Origin: Nostoc sp. 106C
GTDB lineage: Bacteria; Cyanobacteriota; Cyanobacteriia; Cyanobacteriales; Nostocaceae
Direction of reading: 5' to 3'
Assembly: GCF_002154725.1 (NCBI RefSeq)
Contig: NZ_MTAW01000119.1
Span: forward strand, 62,001 to 126,000
DNA length: 64,000 bases
The notes under the pieces are model-generated. The model ran no database searches. It saw only the letters and a program-made list of their open reading frames with translations, and was not told where the DNA came from. Position numbers and translations under genes: made by a program. Of the stretch, positions 44,591-54,582 are shown piece after piece; positions within the stretch are counted from its first letter, which is position 1, and the number at the start of each line of letters is the position of its first letter.

Positions 44591-45831
44591 TTATCTACAC
44601 ACCTTAATAAACACTCCTTTGTGTGTAAAGGCGATGACGCTGCCTTCTGCATCCAATTAACTAAATTTTGGATAAATTGATACCGACAATAATTTACGGT
44701 TTTACCTCCACGAAGTTAATTTGGAAACATCTTGGCAGTAAAATACAACGTTTAATTACTGAATTATTTTCTACCTATATATAGCTATATAGATAGCAAT
44801 CCATGCTACACACTTAGGATATTCAAGCAACTTTGTCAACTAGTTATGTTAGATAATCACAATTTTCCTCATCGAAGTATTAATTTTATTCAACTGAGAA
44901 TATCGAGATTAGAATAAAAGTCTTTACAGAGTCAACTCTTTCTACTGAATTTTACTATCTTCTCACTAATTTACTACTTTACAACCTCAGTAAAATCATA
45001 TTTTTTTATACATTTTTTTGGTGATGATATTGTAGAAAATCCTGTTGACTAGCCGAAAAACTTCAGATCTAACTGTTAACATTAAATATTTTTATGTATT
45101 TTATTTTACAAAAAAATATTTATCTATCTAAATTTTTAGCCCACAAAGTAATACCAATCTAAAAAATAATTGCAACGACTGAATTCAGCAAACCCAGGCG
45201 CAGAAGGCGATTCCAAATCTCAAATCTCAAATTTAAAATCCAAACTTGTATAAGTAAAATCCAGCTTTTTGAGAAAATACACATAAGTACCCAGTTAATA
45301 AGTTAACTTTCCTGTATAATCAAAGTTATAATTCCGTAGGGAATTTATTTAGCAAGTAAAAAGAGTAGATTTAAAAAATTGCTTGCTGGAAGTTATATAC
45401 CAATGAGGCTTGATTAATATACCTAAGGATCTCTGCGGTAATATAGCTAGAATTTTGAGTCAAGTTGTGTTAGATCAAGCAATGGAGTTAGTGAGATGCT
45501 CATTAATTGTTTTTATGTTTACTTTGAAGAAGCTATAGGTATTACTAATCATTTGTAAACAGTGGAAAGATATCTGCTGAGGCTGTTGAACATGTTTAAA
45601 ATACTACAGAATATATAACCTTGCTTTACTAAGTCCAAATAGATTCTTTATTCCTTATGATAAGTATGAAATTAAGCAAGGTACACAGTATTTTAGCTAG
45701 CTTTGATTCAACTGATGCAGATATTCGGACGTCTATCCACCTGTGATTGGGATAGCAAAGTCTATGCAATTATCAGTTTTAGCAGATAGCCTTGTAAATG
45801 ACCTGTATACATAGGTGATAAAAATATTACT
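44591..45831. other. Long AT-rich divergent intergenic region, 1.24 kb
   Basis: No gene is seen. The region separates the GT2/HepA-like unit from the HepC-like unit and must hold both promoters. It has T-runs near 45000, short tandem CAAATCTCAAATCTCAAAT near 45219-45237 and many stops. I looked for a strict NtcA site (GTA-N8-TAC) in the right half (45300-45831) and did not see one. Long leaders are known for heterocyst envelope genes. Confidence 0.5.
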
Positions 45832-46761
45832 GTGCAAAATATGGCTGATTCACACAAGTCAACATCTGCGACTGCTACACCTGACTTGGATAAGCAGTTA
45901 TTTGGTAAGAACAAATTTTTAGCACAGGTGAATTGGGATTATCAAGCTACTAGCTTTAAAGAATACGCTACTCAATCTAGTGTCGGAAATACCAGCCTCG
46001 GCTACAAAGTCAAACTTCGTCAAGGACAACTGCTAGTCAGACAGGCTGATAAAATAGAAGAAATTCATCTGCTGTCGTATCGCAATGAGCAATTTTTGGC
46101 TGAGTGGTTGCAATACTCTCCAGCTGGTTTGGTACGTATAGATACAGCTTTTGGCGAGTTAAAGCTAAAAACTTGGGCAAACCTATGTAACCGTTTTGGG
46201 AAAAGAATATTCTTGCGGATACCACGATACCGACAACTACCTGAATACTTTAGCCCAATTCGCTGGTGCTTAAAGCGATCGCTTGACTGGGCGATCGCAG
46301 CGAGTTTATTAATTATACTGAGTCCGCTTTTTATCGTGCTGGCTGCCCTAATTCGCATCAGTTCAGCAGAACCAGTAATAACTAAGCAATGGTGCGTAGG
46401 CAAACGAGGCCAACTATTTTACCTTTACAACTTTCGCACTACAACCTGGGGGAGTTGGATGCTGAAATACAACTTAGATAAATTACCCCAGTTATTCAAT
46501 GTCCTTCAAGGCAACATGAGTTTTGTGGGACGATACCGTCAGACTTTGTACGACGCTATCAATATTAGCCCACAACAGCAGTTATTAAATGCTTTGCCAG
46601 GTATTACAGGAGTATGGCAAGTAAAAAAACAATTTGGCTTATCGCTAGCAGATAAATTTAATGCAGAACAGCAGTACTTAAAACATTGGTCTTTGTGGCA
46701 AGATTTTAAAATTTTCTTAATCACAATTACCCAGCTATTTTGCCGGAAAGCCAACTCTTAA
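45832..46761 (+). CDS. hepC: HepC-like priming sugar transferase, 309 aa
   Basis: Residues 150-305 match the bacterial sugar transferase (WcaJ/WbaP) domain: a hydrophobic hairpin at about 152-176 (AIAASLLIILSPLFIVLAAL), VGKRGQLFYLYNFRT, DKLPQLFNVLQGNMSFVG and LPGITGVWQVKK. The variable loop between the strands is shorter than usual. The enzyme would attach the first sugar phosphate to undecaprenyl phosphate. The 150-residue N-terminal region without other helices recalls HepC of Anabaena. The start may be GTG 45832 or ATG 45841; neither has a strong ribosome site. Confidence 0.65.
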   Translation: MQNMADSHKSTSATATPDLDKQLFGKNKFLAQVNWDYQATSFKEYATQSSVGNTSLGYKVKLRQGQLLVRQADKIEEIHLLSYRNEQFLAEWLQYSPAGLVRIDTAFGELKLKTWANLCNRFGKRIFLRIPRYRQLPEYFSPIRWCLKRSLDWAIAASLLIILSPLFIVLAALIRISSAEPVITKQWCVGKRGQLFYLYNFRTTTWGSWMLKYNLDKLPQLFNVLQGNMSFVGRYRQTLYDAINISPQQQLLNALPGITGVWQVKKQFGLSLADKFNAEQQYLKHWSLWQDFKIFLITITQLFCRKANS

Positions 46762-46840
46762 TTACACCTCTGCGTCTCAGCGTGATAAAAAATTCTTTAA
46801 ACTCACTAGAGTTTTTGCATCTCCTCAATACATTAGCCAG

Positions 46841-47605
46841 ATGAAACTTATCAATGTAGTTCCAAGAGTTCTCCAAAACTTAGACAATCACCAATTTGGT
46901 AAATGTAATATCTGTGGTAAAAACACTGCTTTTCTTTGTATTGATGTTCAATCGATTCGCAATAATATGTATTGCCCCTTTTGCCGCAGTTCATCACGTA
47001 AAAGACACGTGGCTAAAATCATTATTCATGAAGTTATTAAAACTGTCTCTACAATAGCCGAGATTCCCCAAACACAAGCATTGAGTATTTATAATGCCGA
47101 TATCGATGATGCATTTTATCAAGTATTACATCAACGCAACTTATATATCTGTTCTACATTTTCTCCTGAATTTAAACCTGGCTCAGAAATGCGTCCAAGA
47201 GTATTTTGCCAAGATTTAGAAAATTTGACTTTTGCAGATGAAACATTTGATATTGTCATTACCGAAGATATATTTGAACATGTCAGAAATCATCAACAGG
47301 GATTCAAGGAAGTACACCGCATTTTAAAACCGGGTAGTTATCATATTTTTACAGTTCCTTGTAACTTTGATAGAGAAACTATTGTTCGTGTTGATACTTC
47401 TGGGAAAGAAGATATTCATCTCCTACCGCCAGAATATCATGGAGACAAAATTCGCGGAAAGATTTTGGCATATCGAACATTTGGCATTGATATTTTTGAT
47501 TTACTAAAAAATATCGGTTTTGTAACAAAAATAGATTTTTCTAATTATCTCGATAGGAAAAATGGCATATTTGATAGCTACGTTTTCTGCTCCAAAAAGG
47601 TGTAA
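46841..47605 (+). CDS. SAM-dependent methyltransferase with N-terminal zinc finger
   Basis: The N-terminus has two CxxC pairs (CNIC, CPFC) within residues 22-55, a likely zinc site. Residues 85-200 form a class I methyltransferase: DLENLTFADETFDIVITEDI and a FEHVRNHQQGF helix, then RILKPGSYHIFTVP. The glycine-rich motif I is poorly conserved. It probably methylates a sugar in the polysaccharide, judging from context. It is six bases before the next glycosyltransferase gene and 79 after the HepC-like gene. Confidence 0.75.
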   Translation: MKLINVVPRVLQNLDNHQFGKCNICGKNTAFLCIDVQSIRNNMYCPFCRSSSRKRHVAKIIIHEVIKTVSTIAEIPQTQALSIYNADIDDAFYQVLHQRNLYICSTFSPEFKPGSEMRPRVFCQDLENLTFADETFDIVITEDIFEHVRNHQQGFKEVHRILKPGSYHIFTVPCNFDRETIVRVDTSGKEDIHLLPPEYHGDKIRGKILAYRTFGIDIFDLLKNIGFVTKIDFSNYLDRKNGIFDSYVFCSKKV

Positions 47606-47610
47606 TTTAA

Positions 47611-48852
47611 ATGAAATCTCTACTTCTTAGTACTTTTGATATCACTGGCGGCGCGGCGCGTGCAGCGTTTCGTCTTCACCAAGGACTAAGAAAAATAAAT
47701 ATAGATTCCCAAATGCTAGTACAGTATAAGACTAGCAGCGATCGCACAGTAATTGGTGCGCAAAACAAGCCAGAGAAATGGCTTAATCAGATGCGACCAA
47801 CTTTAGATAACTTACCACTAAATTTGTATGCAAATGATACCATTGGGAAATTTTCTCCCCAATGGTTCCCTGATTTAATTCAATCTAAAATAAAACGACT
47901 ATCTCTAGATATTATTAATATCCACTGGGCTTGCGGTTATCTACAAATTGAGACTGTTGCTAAGTTTACTCAGCCATTGGTTTGGACATTGCATGATATG
48001 TGGATGTTTACAGGTGGCTGCTATTATAGTTTGGATTGCGATCGCTACCTCAAATCCTGTGGTGCTTGTGTACAACTTCAAAGTCAAAAACAGCAGGATT
48101 TATCGCGGTGGATCTGGCAACGCAAAGCTAAAGCATGGAAGCAGATGAATTGTACAATTGTCACACCAAGTATTTGGTTGGCTGATTGTGCTAAAAAAAG
48201 TTCTCTGTTGCAAAACTTTCGTATTGAAGTTATCCCCAACGGCTTAGATATTCAAAGATACAAACCGATAGATAGAAAAATAGCAAGGGAATGGCTAAAT
48301 CTCCCCCAAGATAAGCAACTACTAATATTTGGTGCCGCCTCAACCAATCATCCCAGAAAAGGTTTCCACTACTTATTATCGGCAATAGAAAGTTTACACA
48401 AAGCTGGATATCAAGACAAGATTGAATTAGTTGTTTTTGGTTCATCCCCACCCAACGAACAGAAAAATTTAGGCTTTAAGTTACATTACTTAGGCAACCT
48501 CAACGATGATATAACCTTGGCGCTAGTGTATGCAGCTGGAGATATTTTTGTCGCCCCATCCGTGCAAGATAACTTGCCAAATACTGTTATGGAAGCGCTA
48601 AGTTGCGGTACTCCCTGTGTCGCCTTCAACATTGGCGGAATGCCCGATATGATTGAACACCAGCAAAATGGCTACCTTGCTCAACCTTTTGAAGTAGAAA
48701 GCTTTGCACATGGCATTGCTTGGATTTTAGCAGATAGTGATCGCCTACAACGCCTCAGACAACGTGCCCGTGAAAAAGCCGAACAAGAATTCTCACAAGA
48801 TTTGCAAGCACGACGCTACTCTCATTTGTTTAGTGAGATGCTTAGTAAGTAA
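47611..48852 (+). CDS. GT4 glycosyltransferase, 413 aa
   Basis: This is a GT-B type retaining transferase. The N-terminal domain starts MKSLLLSTFDITGGAARAAF and has WTLHDMWMFTGGCYY, typical of the WcaC-like group. The C-terminal domain has VIPNGLD, PRKGFHYLL, VAPSVQDNLPNTVMEALSCG and TPCVAFNIGGMPDMIEH, with the E-x7-E donor motif. It would act in assembling the repeat unit. It follows the methyltransferase by five bases. Confidence 0.85.
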   Translation: MKSLLLSTFDITGGAARAAFRLHQGLRKINIDSQMLVQYKTSSDRTVIGAQNKPEKWLNQMRPTLDNLPLNLYANDTIGKFSPQWFPDLIQSKIKRLSLDIINIHWACGYLQIETVAKFTQPLVWTLHDMWMFTGGCYYSLDCDRYLKSCGACVQLQSQKQQDLSRWIWQRKAKAWKQMNCTIVTPSIWLADCAKKSSLLQNFRIEVIPNGLDIQRYKPIDRKIAREWLNLPQDKQLLIFGAASTNHPRKGFHYLLSAIESLHKAGYQDKIELVVFGSSPPNEQKNLGFKLHYLGNLNDDITLALVYAAGDIFVAPSVQDNLPNTVMEALSCGTPCVAFNIGGMPDMIEHQQNGYLAQPFEVESFAHGIAWILADSDRLQRLRQRAREKAEQEFSQDLQARRYSHLFSEMLSK

Positions 48853-48912
48853 CACTTACAACGATACCAATATTCAACTCTGCATCTAAAATCAAATCCT
48901 AGAGAGGATATC

Positions 48913-50055
48913 TTGAATATCAACACCAACATAACCAAGACAGAAACCAACTATTTTTTCTACAGCTTAATTTTTTATAGCATAGTAGTTTTATATCTTA
49001 TTCCCTATGAACTAAAACTGCCATACGCAAAAGTTTGTCTACCTTTACTGACAATTATTTTAATTCTCCAACTCTGTTATTACAGAAGTAAATTACTAAT
49101 TGTTGATATTTTAGCTGTATGTCTTGTTCTAGTAGTAACGTTCTTGAATTTTTCTACATATCAGCTATTTCGATATAGTTTACCCATTTGTCTAATTGCC
49201 ATCTGTTTTAGTGGTAGCCCTCAAATTCATATCAAACGCAGCTATTTAGTTGGCTTATGTTGGTGCGCTACTGTAGCGATGATTTACCAAATGATATTTT
49301 ATAGACGTTTAGAGTTTGATGGTAGCCAAAGAATCGCTTTAAGTAATGGCGATCCTAATGTCTCCGGCTTATTTATGCTGATTTTCTTCTTTTTATGTAT
49401 AAAAATTAAATTTAAACCAGGTATAATTTTAGCTTTGGTATCTACAGTTTTATTCGCCAGCCGTAATTATTTTATCAGTTTATGCATCTTCTTTATTTTA
49501 ACTTCTTTAGAAAAACCATTATTTAGAATAGTCAATAAAATTAATATCTCTATTATCTTTATCCTAGGTAATCTATTTGGTTTGCTTGTAGGAGAGTTTT
49601 TTTTAAACAGAGTCGAAGTTGGATTTGCTTACGATACAAGTATAAATCGCTTATTTTCTTTCAACGACCAATCCAATTTATTTAGATTTGAAGCAAATCG
49701 GTTTTTAATTAATTCTTATGCTAACAATTTAGATTTAGCATTAAAAGGCTACGGTGAAAACTACGAATCTGTATTCAGACCAATTGGTGCGATTATCCAT
49801 AACTCATTTTTAGAAGTAATGGCCTATACTGGTATTCCTCTGGGAATCCTTTACTTTTTCATCTTTTTAAGAATAGTTAGCGGCTACTGCACTCAAGAAA
49901 ATTTTAAGTTTATTTTTTCCTATCTATTTTTCTGTTTATTCCTACACACTGGACTGCAAGGAATTGCTCCATTGCTTTTTATTAGTATTTTAGCCATGTC
50001 TATTGATAATGAGAAACAAAATAGAATAGCATTATTCAATAGGCTTGGATATTAA
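48913..50055 (+). CDS. Wzy/O-antigen polymerase-like membrane protein, 380 aa
   Basis: About ten to eleven hydrophobic helices cover the chain, with a loop near residues 275-300 (GYGENYESVFRPIGAIIHNS) typical of Wzy/WaaL-type proteins. The H in IHNSFLEV is commonly conserved. It would join repeat units at the outer face of the membrane. I accept TTG at 48913 as start because GAGAGG lies just upstream and no early in-frame ATG exists. The gene is very AT-rich: 39 of 60 bases at 49021 are A or T. Confidence 0.75.
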   Translation: MNINTNITKTETNYFFYSLIFYSIVVLYLIPYELKLPYAKVCLPLLTIILILQLCYYRSKLLIVDILAVCLVLVVTFLNFSTYQLFRYSLPICLIAICFSGSPQIHIKRSYLVGLCWCATVAMIYQMIFYRRLEFDGSQRIALSNGDPNVSGLFMLIFFFLCIKIKFKPGIILALVSTVLFASRNYFISLCIFFILTSLEKPLFRIVNKINISIIFILGNLFGLLVGEFFLNRVEVGFAYDTSINRLFSFNDQSNLFRFEANRFLINSYANNLDLALKGYGENYESVFRPIGAIIHNSFLEVMAYTGIPLGILYFFIFLRIVSGYCTQENFKFIFSYLFFCLFLHTGLQGIAPLLFISILAMSIDNEKQNRIALFNRLGY

Positions 50056-50056
50056 G

Positions 50057-50905
50057 ATGAAAATCACTGTCATCACTCCCAGTTTTAATTCGGAAAGAAC
50101 TATTGAAAAAACAATACTGAGCGTGATTTCTCAAAAAAATAATTCATCGATAGAATATATCATAATTGATGGCGGTTCTACAGATAGCACCTGTGAAATC
50201 ATCAAAAGATATTTAAACCTAATAGATTTATTTATTTCTGAGCCTGACGCCGGACCTTATGATGCCATGAATAAAGGAGTTAGCCGTTCCACAGGAGACA
50301 TTATCGGGATTATTAACTCTGATGATTGGTATTATGAAGGTACAATTAAAATAATAGAAACAGAATTTAGTAAAAAACCAGATATTGATATCATTTATGC
50401 ACCTGTAGATAACTATTTCTCTGGAAAGTATATTGCTACCTTTCTTCCAGGTAATTTAAATAAATTACCAATTAGATTTACACTAAATCATCCTAGCTGC
50501 TTTATTAAAAAAACAGCTTATAACTTAGTAGGATTATATGACTTACAATATAAAATTACAGCAGATTATGATTTAATTTTGCGTTTATATTTGTCTAATC
50601 TCAAGTTTCATTTTGTTAATTCTCCTCTGGCTGCTTATTCGCTAAATGGAATGAGTTCCTCTACTAAACCTTGGGATAGAGCCAGATTAATTAGAGAATC
50701 TTGGTTAGTGAGTAACAAAGCATATTTACACTTGGGTAGAGAATTACAATCACAAAGGATACAAGCTTATATAATATGGATATTTCATGAGATATTTGCA
50801 ATTCCAGCCAGATATTTTCTCAAACCACCCTTAGCAAGAAAAGCGAAAAAATTTATTAATAGATATATTAAAAGCCCTATTTCCGATGATTACGGTAAAT
50901 GGTAG
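50057..50905 (+). CDS. GT2 glycosyltransferase, WcaE-like, 282 aa
   Basis: The protein starts MKITVITPSFNSERTIEKTI and has IIIDGGSTDSTCEII, then SEPDAGPYDAMNKGV and IINSDDWYYEGTI, with the DD metal site. This is a typical GT-A fold enzyme of the WcaE/Amylovoran type. I use the ATG at 50057, one base after the polymerase stop, rather than a TTG at 50045. The C-terminal 40 residues are basic and may bind the membrane. It is part of the plus-strand exopolysaccharide operon. Confidence 0.85.
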   Translation: MKITVITPSFNSERTIEKTILSVISQKNNSSIEYIIIDGGSTDSTCEIIKRYLNLIDLFISEPDAGPYDAMNKGVSRSTGDIIGIINSDDWYYEGTIKIIETEFSKKPDIDIIYAPVDNYFSGKYIATFLPGNLNKLPIRFTLNHPSCFIKKTAYNLVGLYDLQYKITADYDLILRLYLSNLKFHFVNSPLAAYSLNGMSSSTKPWDRARLIRESWLVSNKAYLHLGRELQSQRIQAYIIWIFHEIFAIPARYFLKPPLARKAKKFINRYIKSPISDDYGKW

Positions 50906-50912
50906 TTAATTT

Positions 50913-52004
50913 ATGGCAAAAATTTTGTTTATCTGTGCTCATGCTCCTACAGAAATCTATCCTCAAGCTGGGCAAAAGATAGCATTGAGGCATCTTAAGA
51001 ACTATATTAGTACTGGGGTAAATGTTGATGTTCTAGTTATTGCTAATCAAATAGAAATCACTACTGCTACAGACTTATTTTCGCTAGTTGGCATTAATGT
51101 TTATACTTATCCAATTAAAAGAATCAATAAAATTATAAGTTGTTTATCTCATTTTTATGTTCCCTTTAAGTTTGCTACTCGTTGGCAAAATGCAGTATTA
51201 GAAAAATTGCTAGAGTTGCTGCAAAACAATCACTATGATGTAATTCATTTTGAATATTCTCATGCAGCTGTTTACTTTGAATATGTAAAACAGCTAATTA
51301 GTTTACAGTCTACTAAAACTATAATTAGTATACATGATATTATTTTTCAATCTTTTTTAAGAAAAGCAGAGAATAATCTACTTTTTGGCATAGAAGCAGC
51401 CAGATTATTTTCTTATGAAAGAACCTTATACTATTCTGTCAATGAACTATGGGTACTATCTAAAAAAGACCGCGATATTTTGAACTCTCTATTTAGCATT
51501 CCTGAAGCAAAAATTTTTATTAAACCTCCCAAAATCAGTAGTTTTGTTTATCAAGTCCAGCGTCATCCAGCCAAAATTGAAAAAAAAAGTTTGCTATTTT
51601 GGGCAGCTATGAATAGGCCAGAAAATGAACAAGCCATTTTGATATTTATCAATAAATGTTTTAGACCTTTGCAGCAGCAAGATCCAAAATTTAAACTTTA
51701 TATTGTTGGTGCTAGTCCCTCTAAAAAAGTTTTAGCATTAGCCAGCCAGCAGATTATGATCGCAGGTTTTGTAGAAAATCCTACTCCATATTTTGAGAAA
51801 GCGGAGGTAGGGATTGTACCTTTATTGCAAGGGGCTGGTATTAAGTTAAAAACTCTGGAAATGTTAGAGGCAGGTTTACCTGTAATTGCTACTACTGTAG
51901 GATCTGAAGGAGTAGACGCTATAGATAAGAATTTACTGGTAAATGATAACTTTGATGAATGGTTAAGTTTGCTAAGAAATTCTGAGTTATGGAAGCAAAA
52001 TTGA
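50913..52004 (+). CDS. GT4-like glycosyltransferase, 363 aa
   Basis: The N-terminus (MAKILFICAHAPTEIYPQAG) and C-terminal LKTLEMLEAGLPVIATTVG with GSEGVD mark a GT-B enzyme with an acidic donor motif. VGIVPLLQGAGIK is typical of the C-terminal domain. The chain ends soon after and is shorter than most GT4 enzymes. It lies seven bases after the GT2 gene and is the last gene of the plus-strand cluster; a hairpin terminator follows at 52043. Confidence 0.8.
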   Translation: MAKILFICAHAPTEIYPQAGQKIALRHLKNYISTGVNVDVLVIANQIEITTATDLFSLVGINVYTYPIKRINKIISCLSHFYVPFKFATRWQNAVLEKLLELLQNNHYDVIHFEYSHAAVYFEYVKQLISLQSTKTIISIHDIIFQSFLRKAENNLLFGIEAARLFSYERTLYYSVNELWVLSKKDRDILNSLFSIPEAKIFIKPPKISSFVYQVQRHPAKIEKKSLLFWAAMNRPENEQAILIFINKCFRPLQQQDPKFKLYIVGASPSKKVLALASQQIMIAGFVENPTPYFEKAEVGIVPLLQGAGIKLKTLEMLEAGLPVIATTVGSEGVDAIDKNLLVNDNFDEWLSLLRNSELWKQN

Positions 52005-52042
52005 TAATCATGTACTTGTAGCAATCAGAATTTAAAGTAAGT

Positions 52043-52071
52043 GTAGGTGGGCAATGCCAACCCTACTTTTT
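52043..52071 (+). terminator. Terminator of the exopolysaccharide operon
   Basis: GTAGG and TGG (52043-52050) pair with CCA and CCTAC (52057-52066) and lead into TTTTT. Related GTAGG...GCATTGCC...CCCTAC sequence lies at 40663-40687 and a looser form near 57163, so the hairpin may also be a small dispersed repeat. Confidence 0.65.
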
Positions 52072-52145
52072 AGAGAAAAATTTCAACTCAACATTCGCCT
52101 GGGAAATAGCTAAAATCAAATTGTTTACTTATTTACGCTTAAGTT

Positions 52146-52517
52146 GTGGCTACTGTATCTTGTCCCCGCTGCCATCAAGCCGTCGATGGTCAGGCTATAA
52201 CTTGTCCTTATTGCCGCATGACTCTCAAAGCTTACGGGCATCCTGGTATTCCATTGCACCGTGCTGCTGGAAACGAGTATCTGTGCGATAGCTGCACCTA
52301 TCATGCTGATGATACTTGCAATTTTCCCCAACGTCCCTACGCTAAAGATTGTACTCTTTACCAAAATATTGAAGAGAGTAAATTACAATCACAACAGCAG
52401 GATTCTCATAAAAGCTTTGGCATAACTGTAAAAACTTGGATAAAACGCAATCAAGCCTTGCTTTTGCTCTTAGCTTTAGTATTTATCTGTTTACTTATTG
52501 CGCTGTCAACATCTTGA
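52146..52517 (+). CDS. Zinc-ribbon protein with C-terminal membrane anchor, 123 aa
   Basis: CPRC and CPYC (residues 6-23) form a zinc ribbon; CDSC and further cysteines (residues 47-69, with C-x7-C and DCTLY) may hold a second metal. A membrane helix lies at 104-120 (ALLLLLALVFICLLIALS). The start is GTG at 52146. The form is common in cyanobacteria, with no known role. The convergent purT gene ends 34 bases away. Confidence 0.75.
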   Translation: MATVSCPRCHQAVDGQAITCPYCRMTLKAYGHPGIPLHRAAGNEYLCDSCTYHADDTCNFPQRPYAKDCTLYQNIEESKLQSQQQDSHKSFGITVKTWIKRNQALLLLLALVFICLLIALSTS

Positions 52518-52551
52518 GGATTAGCAGATCACAAATTCTTAAAGAAGTCTA

Positions 52552-53721
52552 TCAAACTAATTTAATTTTACTGGCTGCTCTCGTTGCTTTTTCTCGTGCC
52601 TCTTGCACATTCACACCTTTCGCCAAAGCTACTCCCATGCGTCGATAAGGATAGGCGCTTGGTTTACCAAATAGCCGGATATCTACATCTTTTTCTGATA
52701 AAGCATTTGCTACGCCTGTAAAAGCAATCGAATCTGATTCTTCAGAAGCTAAGATTACGGCACTAGCTGATGGTCCGAATTGTTCTATGTTAGGAATGGG
52801 TAACCCTAAAACAGCTCTTAAATGTAGTTCAAACTCATTGAGATTTTGTGAAATTAATGTCACCATGCCTGTATCGTGGGGCCTGGGGGAAAGTTCCGAA
52901 AAAATTACTTCATCTTTGGTGATAAAAAACTCTACGCCAAAAATTCCGGCTCCTCCTAAGGCATCGGTAACTTTTCTAGCAATTATTTGAGATTCTAATA
53001 GTTTGGCTTCAGAAATTGCTGCTGGTTGCCAAGATTCTTGATAATCTCCCCTTTCTTGGCGATGACCAATAGGAGCACAGAAAATTGTCGGTGCATTCCA
53101 CTGTTTAATTGTTAATAAAGTAATCTCAATTTCAAAATCAATAAATTCTTCGACAATTACCTTTTGGGTATCTCCGCGAGAATTCGCGATCGCATAATTC
53201 CAAGCCTGCTCAACCTCATCTTTATTATGCACTACAGACTGACCTTTTCCCGAGGATGACATCACAGGTTTCAGCACATTTGGAAACCCAATTAAATCAG
53301 AAGCTACTATCAACTCTTCCAAGCTAGTTGCATAACCATATCTAGCAGTTCTGATAGCTAATTCCTGATTTGCTAAGTCCCTAATTCTGTCACGATTCAT
53401 TGTGTAGTTAGTGGCAGCGGCAGTAGGAATAACTGTAATTCCTCGTTGCTCAAATTCCACAAGTTTTGCTGTTCTGATCGCTTCAATTTCTGGTACGATT
53501 AAATCAGGTTGATGCTTGCTCACAATAGCTTCTAAATCATCAGCACTCAGCATGGAAATTACTTCCGAGCAATCAGCAACTTGCATTGCTGGAGCATTAG
53601 CATAGCGATCGACGGCAATTATATAATTACCCAGGCGTTGAGCAGCAATTACAAACTCCTTGCCTAATTCTCCTGCACCTAAGAGCATCAGTTTTTTAGG
53701 TAATTTAATCGAATTATTCAT
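52552..53721 (-). CDS. purT: Formate-dependent GAR transformylase PurT
   Basis: This ATP-grasp enzyme makes formyl-GAR from GAR, formate and ATP in purine synthesis. [20 protein letters not shown] opens the N-domain; [20 protein letters not shown] and [14 protein letters not shown] are the known PurT motifs. I place the start at ATG 53721 ([10 protein letters not shown]). The frame is open to 53820 but that part overlaps the pentapeptide gene and has no family character. The length of 389 residues fits the family. Confidence 0.93.
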   Translation of the reverse strand: MNNSIKLPKKLMLLGAGELGKEFVIAAQRLGNYIIAVDRYANAPAMQVADCSEVISMLSADDLEAIVSKHQPDLIVPEIEAIRTAKLVEFEQRGITVIPTAAATNYTMNRDRIRDLANQELAIRTARYGYATSLEELIVASDLIGFPNVLKPVMSSSGKGQSVVHNKDEVEQAWNYAIANSRGDTQKVIVEEFIDFEIEITLLTIKQWNAPTIFCAPIGHRQERGDYQESWQPAAISEAKLLESQIIARKVTDALGGAGIFGVEFFITKDEVIFSELSPRPHDTGMVTLISQNLNEFELHLRAVLGLPIPNIEQFGPSASAVILASEESDSIAFTGVANALSEKDVDIRLFGKPSAYPYRRMGVALAKGVNVQEAREKATRAASKIKLV

Positions 53722-53743
53722 AAATCTGAGTAATATTAGGCAT

Positions 53744-54241
53744 TTAATTATCATCTGCTGAAGTGTTAAAACTAGCGCCACGCATTTGTAAATCTTTACG
53801 TTGTTGATGAGACAAACCAATACCCACGCCTAACTGACATTTATCTACTAGTGCATCTAACCAAATAGTTTCATTTAACGTTGCACCTGTTAAATCTGCA
53901 TTTCTCAAATTGGCTCTAGTAAAATTCGCAAATAATAGGTCTGCATTGACTAAACTGCTACCTTGCAGGTTTGCGTCCGATAAATTACCGCGAATAAAAT
54001 TTACTGCATCTAATTTTAAACTAGATAAATCTGCGCCACTTAAGTTAGGAAACTTGACTTGACTAGGATTATTTAAAAACCTGATTATACAGATAATATT
54101 CGCTTCATTCAGATGCATTTGAGTTAAAAAACTATATCGAGATATACCTAATTCTTGGAGAATTTGCAGCCGTTGTAGAGGAGTTTGTTCTAAAAAATGA
54201 ATAGCGCGATCGCGTAACTCTTGAGTCGGGAGATTGAGCAT
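53744..54241 (-). CDS. Pentapeptide repeat protein, short, 165 aa
   Basis: Residues 1-60 are helical with [20 protein letters not shown]. Residues 65-130 hold about 11 A(D/N)Lxx units ([15 protein letters not shown]). The C-terminus is mixed. It is cytosolic, of unknown role. It ends 22 bases before the PurT start on the same strand and may share its transcript. Confidence 0.85.
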   Translation of the reverse strand: MLNLPTQELRDRAIHFLEQTPLQRLQILQELGISRYSFLTQMHLNEANIICIIRFLNNPSQVKFPNLSGADLSSLKLDAVNFIRGNLSDANLQGSSLVNADLLFANFTRANLRNADLTGATLNETIWLDALVDKCQLGVGIGLSHQQRKDLQMRGASFNTSADDN

Positions 54242-54364
54242 AATTTTTATTCATTAATTTATGATAAGAGGCTAAATCTGAATTATATCGGATGGAGAAG
54301 TATTCTGATGAGTCAGATCAACCTATGCTGATATGTCAGCAAGAATAATTTCTGAGAATTCACA

Positions 54365-54381
54365 GGTGCCATTTTGGCACC
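54365..54381. promoter_or_regulatory. Candidate operator of the toxin-antitoxin locus
   Basis: GGTGCC (54365-54370) and GGCACC (54376-54381) are a perfect 6-bp inverted repeat with 5-base spacer, 40 bases before the RHH antitoxin start. Antitoxins of this class repress their own promoter through such palindromes. Confidence 0.45.
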
Positions 54382-54420
54382 ATTTAGCTAAAATTAAGAG
54401 AACATAAGGCTTAATTCTCC

Positions 54421-54561
54421 ATGTCTAACAGACACGAAAATACAGTTAGGATAACCGCTAGAGTTCCTGTGAGGATTCAAGAAACTCTACAAAAAGCGGC
54501 AGAATTATCAGGTGCTACCTTGAATCAGTTTATGATTCAGGCAGCATTGAAAGAAGCATAA
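54421..54561 (+). CDS. Truncated DUF1778 (TacA-type) antitoxin, DNA-binding part
   Basis: The 46-residue product (NTVRITARVPVRIQETLQKA, then ELSGATLNQFMIQAA) is the ribbon-helix-helix half of a DUF1778 antitoxin. It stops at TAA 54559-54561 after LKEA. The same frame then continues directly with KVIEDERVILLSQTDADTVF, the expected antitoxin C-terminal half. A single G-to-T change in a GAA codon would explain the stop. The truncated product may still bind the operator but lacks the toxin-neutralising part. Confidence 0.7.
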   Translation: MSNRHENTVRITARVPVRIQETLQKAAELSGATLNQFMIQAALKEA

Positions 54562-54582
54562 AAAGTTATAGAAGATGAAAGA

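Noticed and set aside
45300-45831. NtcA binding site before the HepC-like gene
   Set aside because: No GTA-N8-TAC match was found by eye; weaker variants cannot be judged without a scoring matrix.
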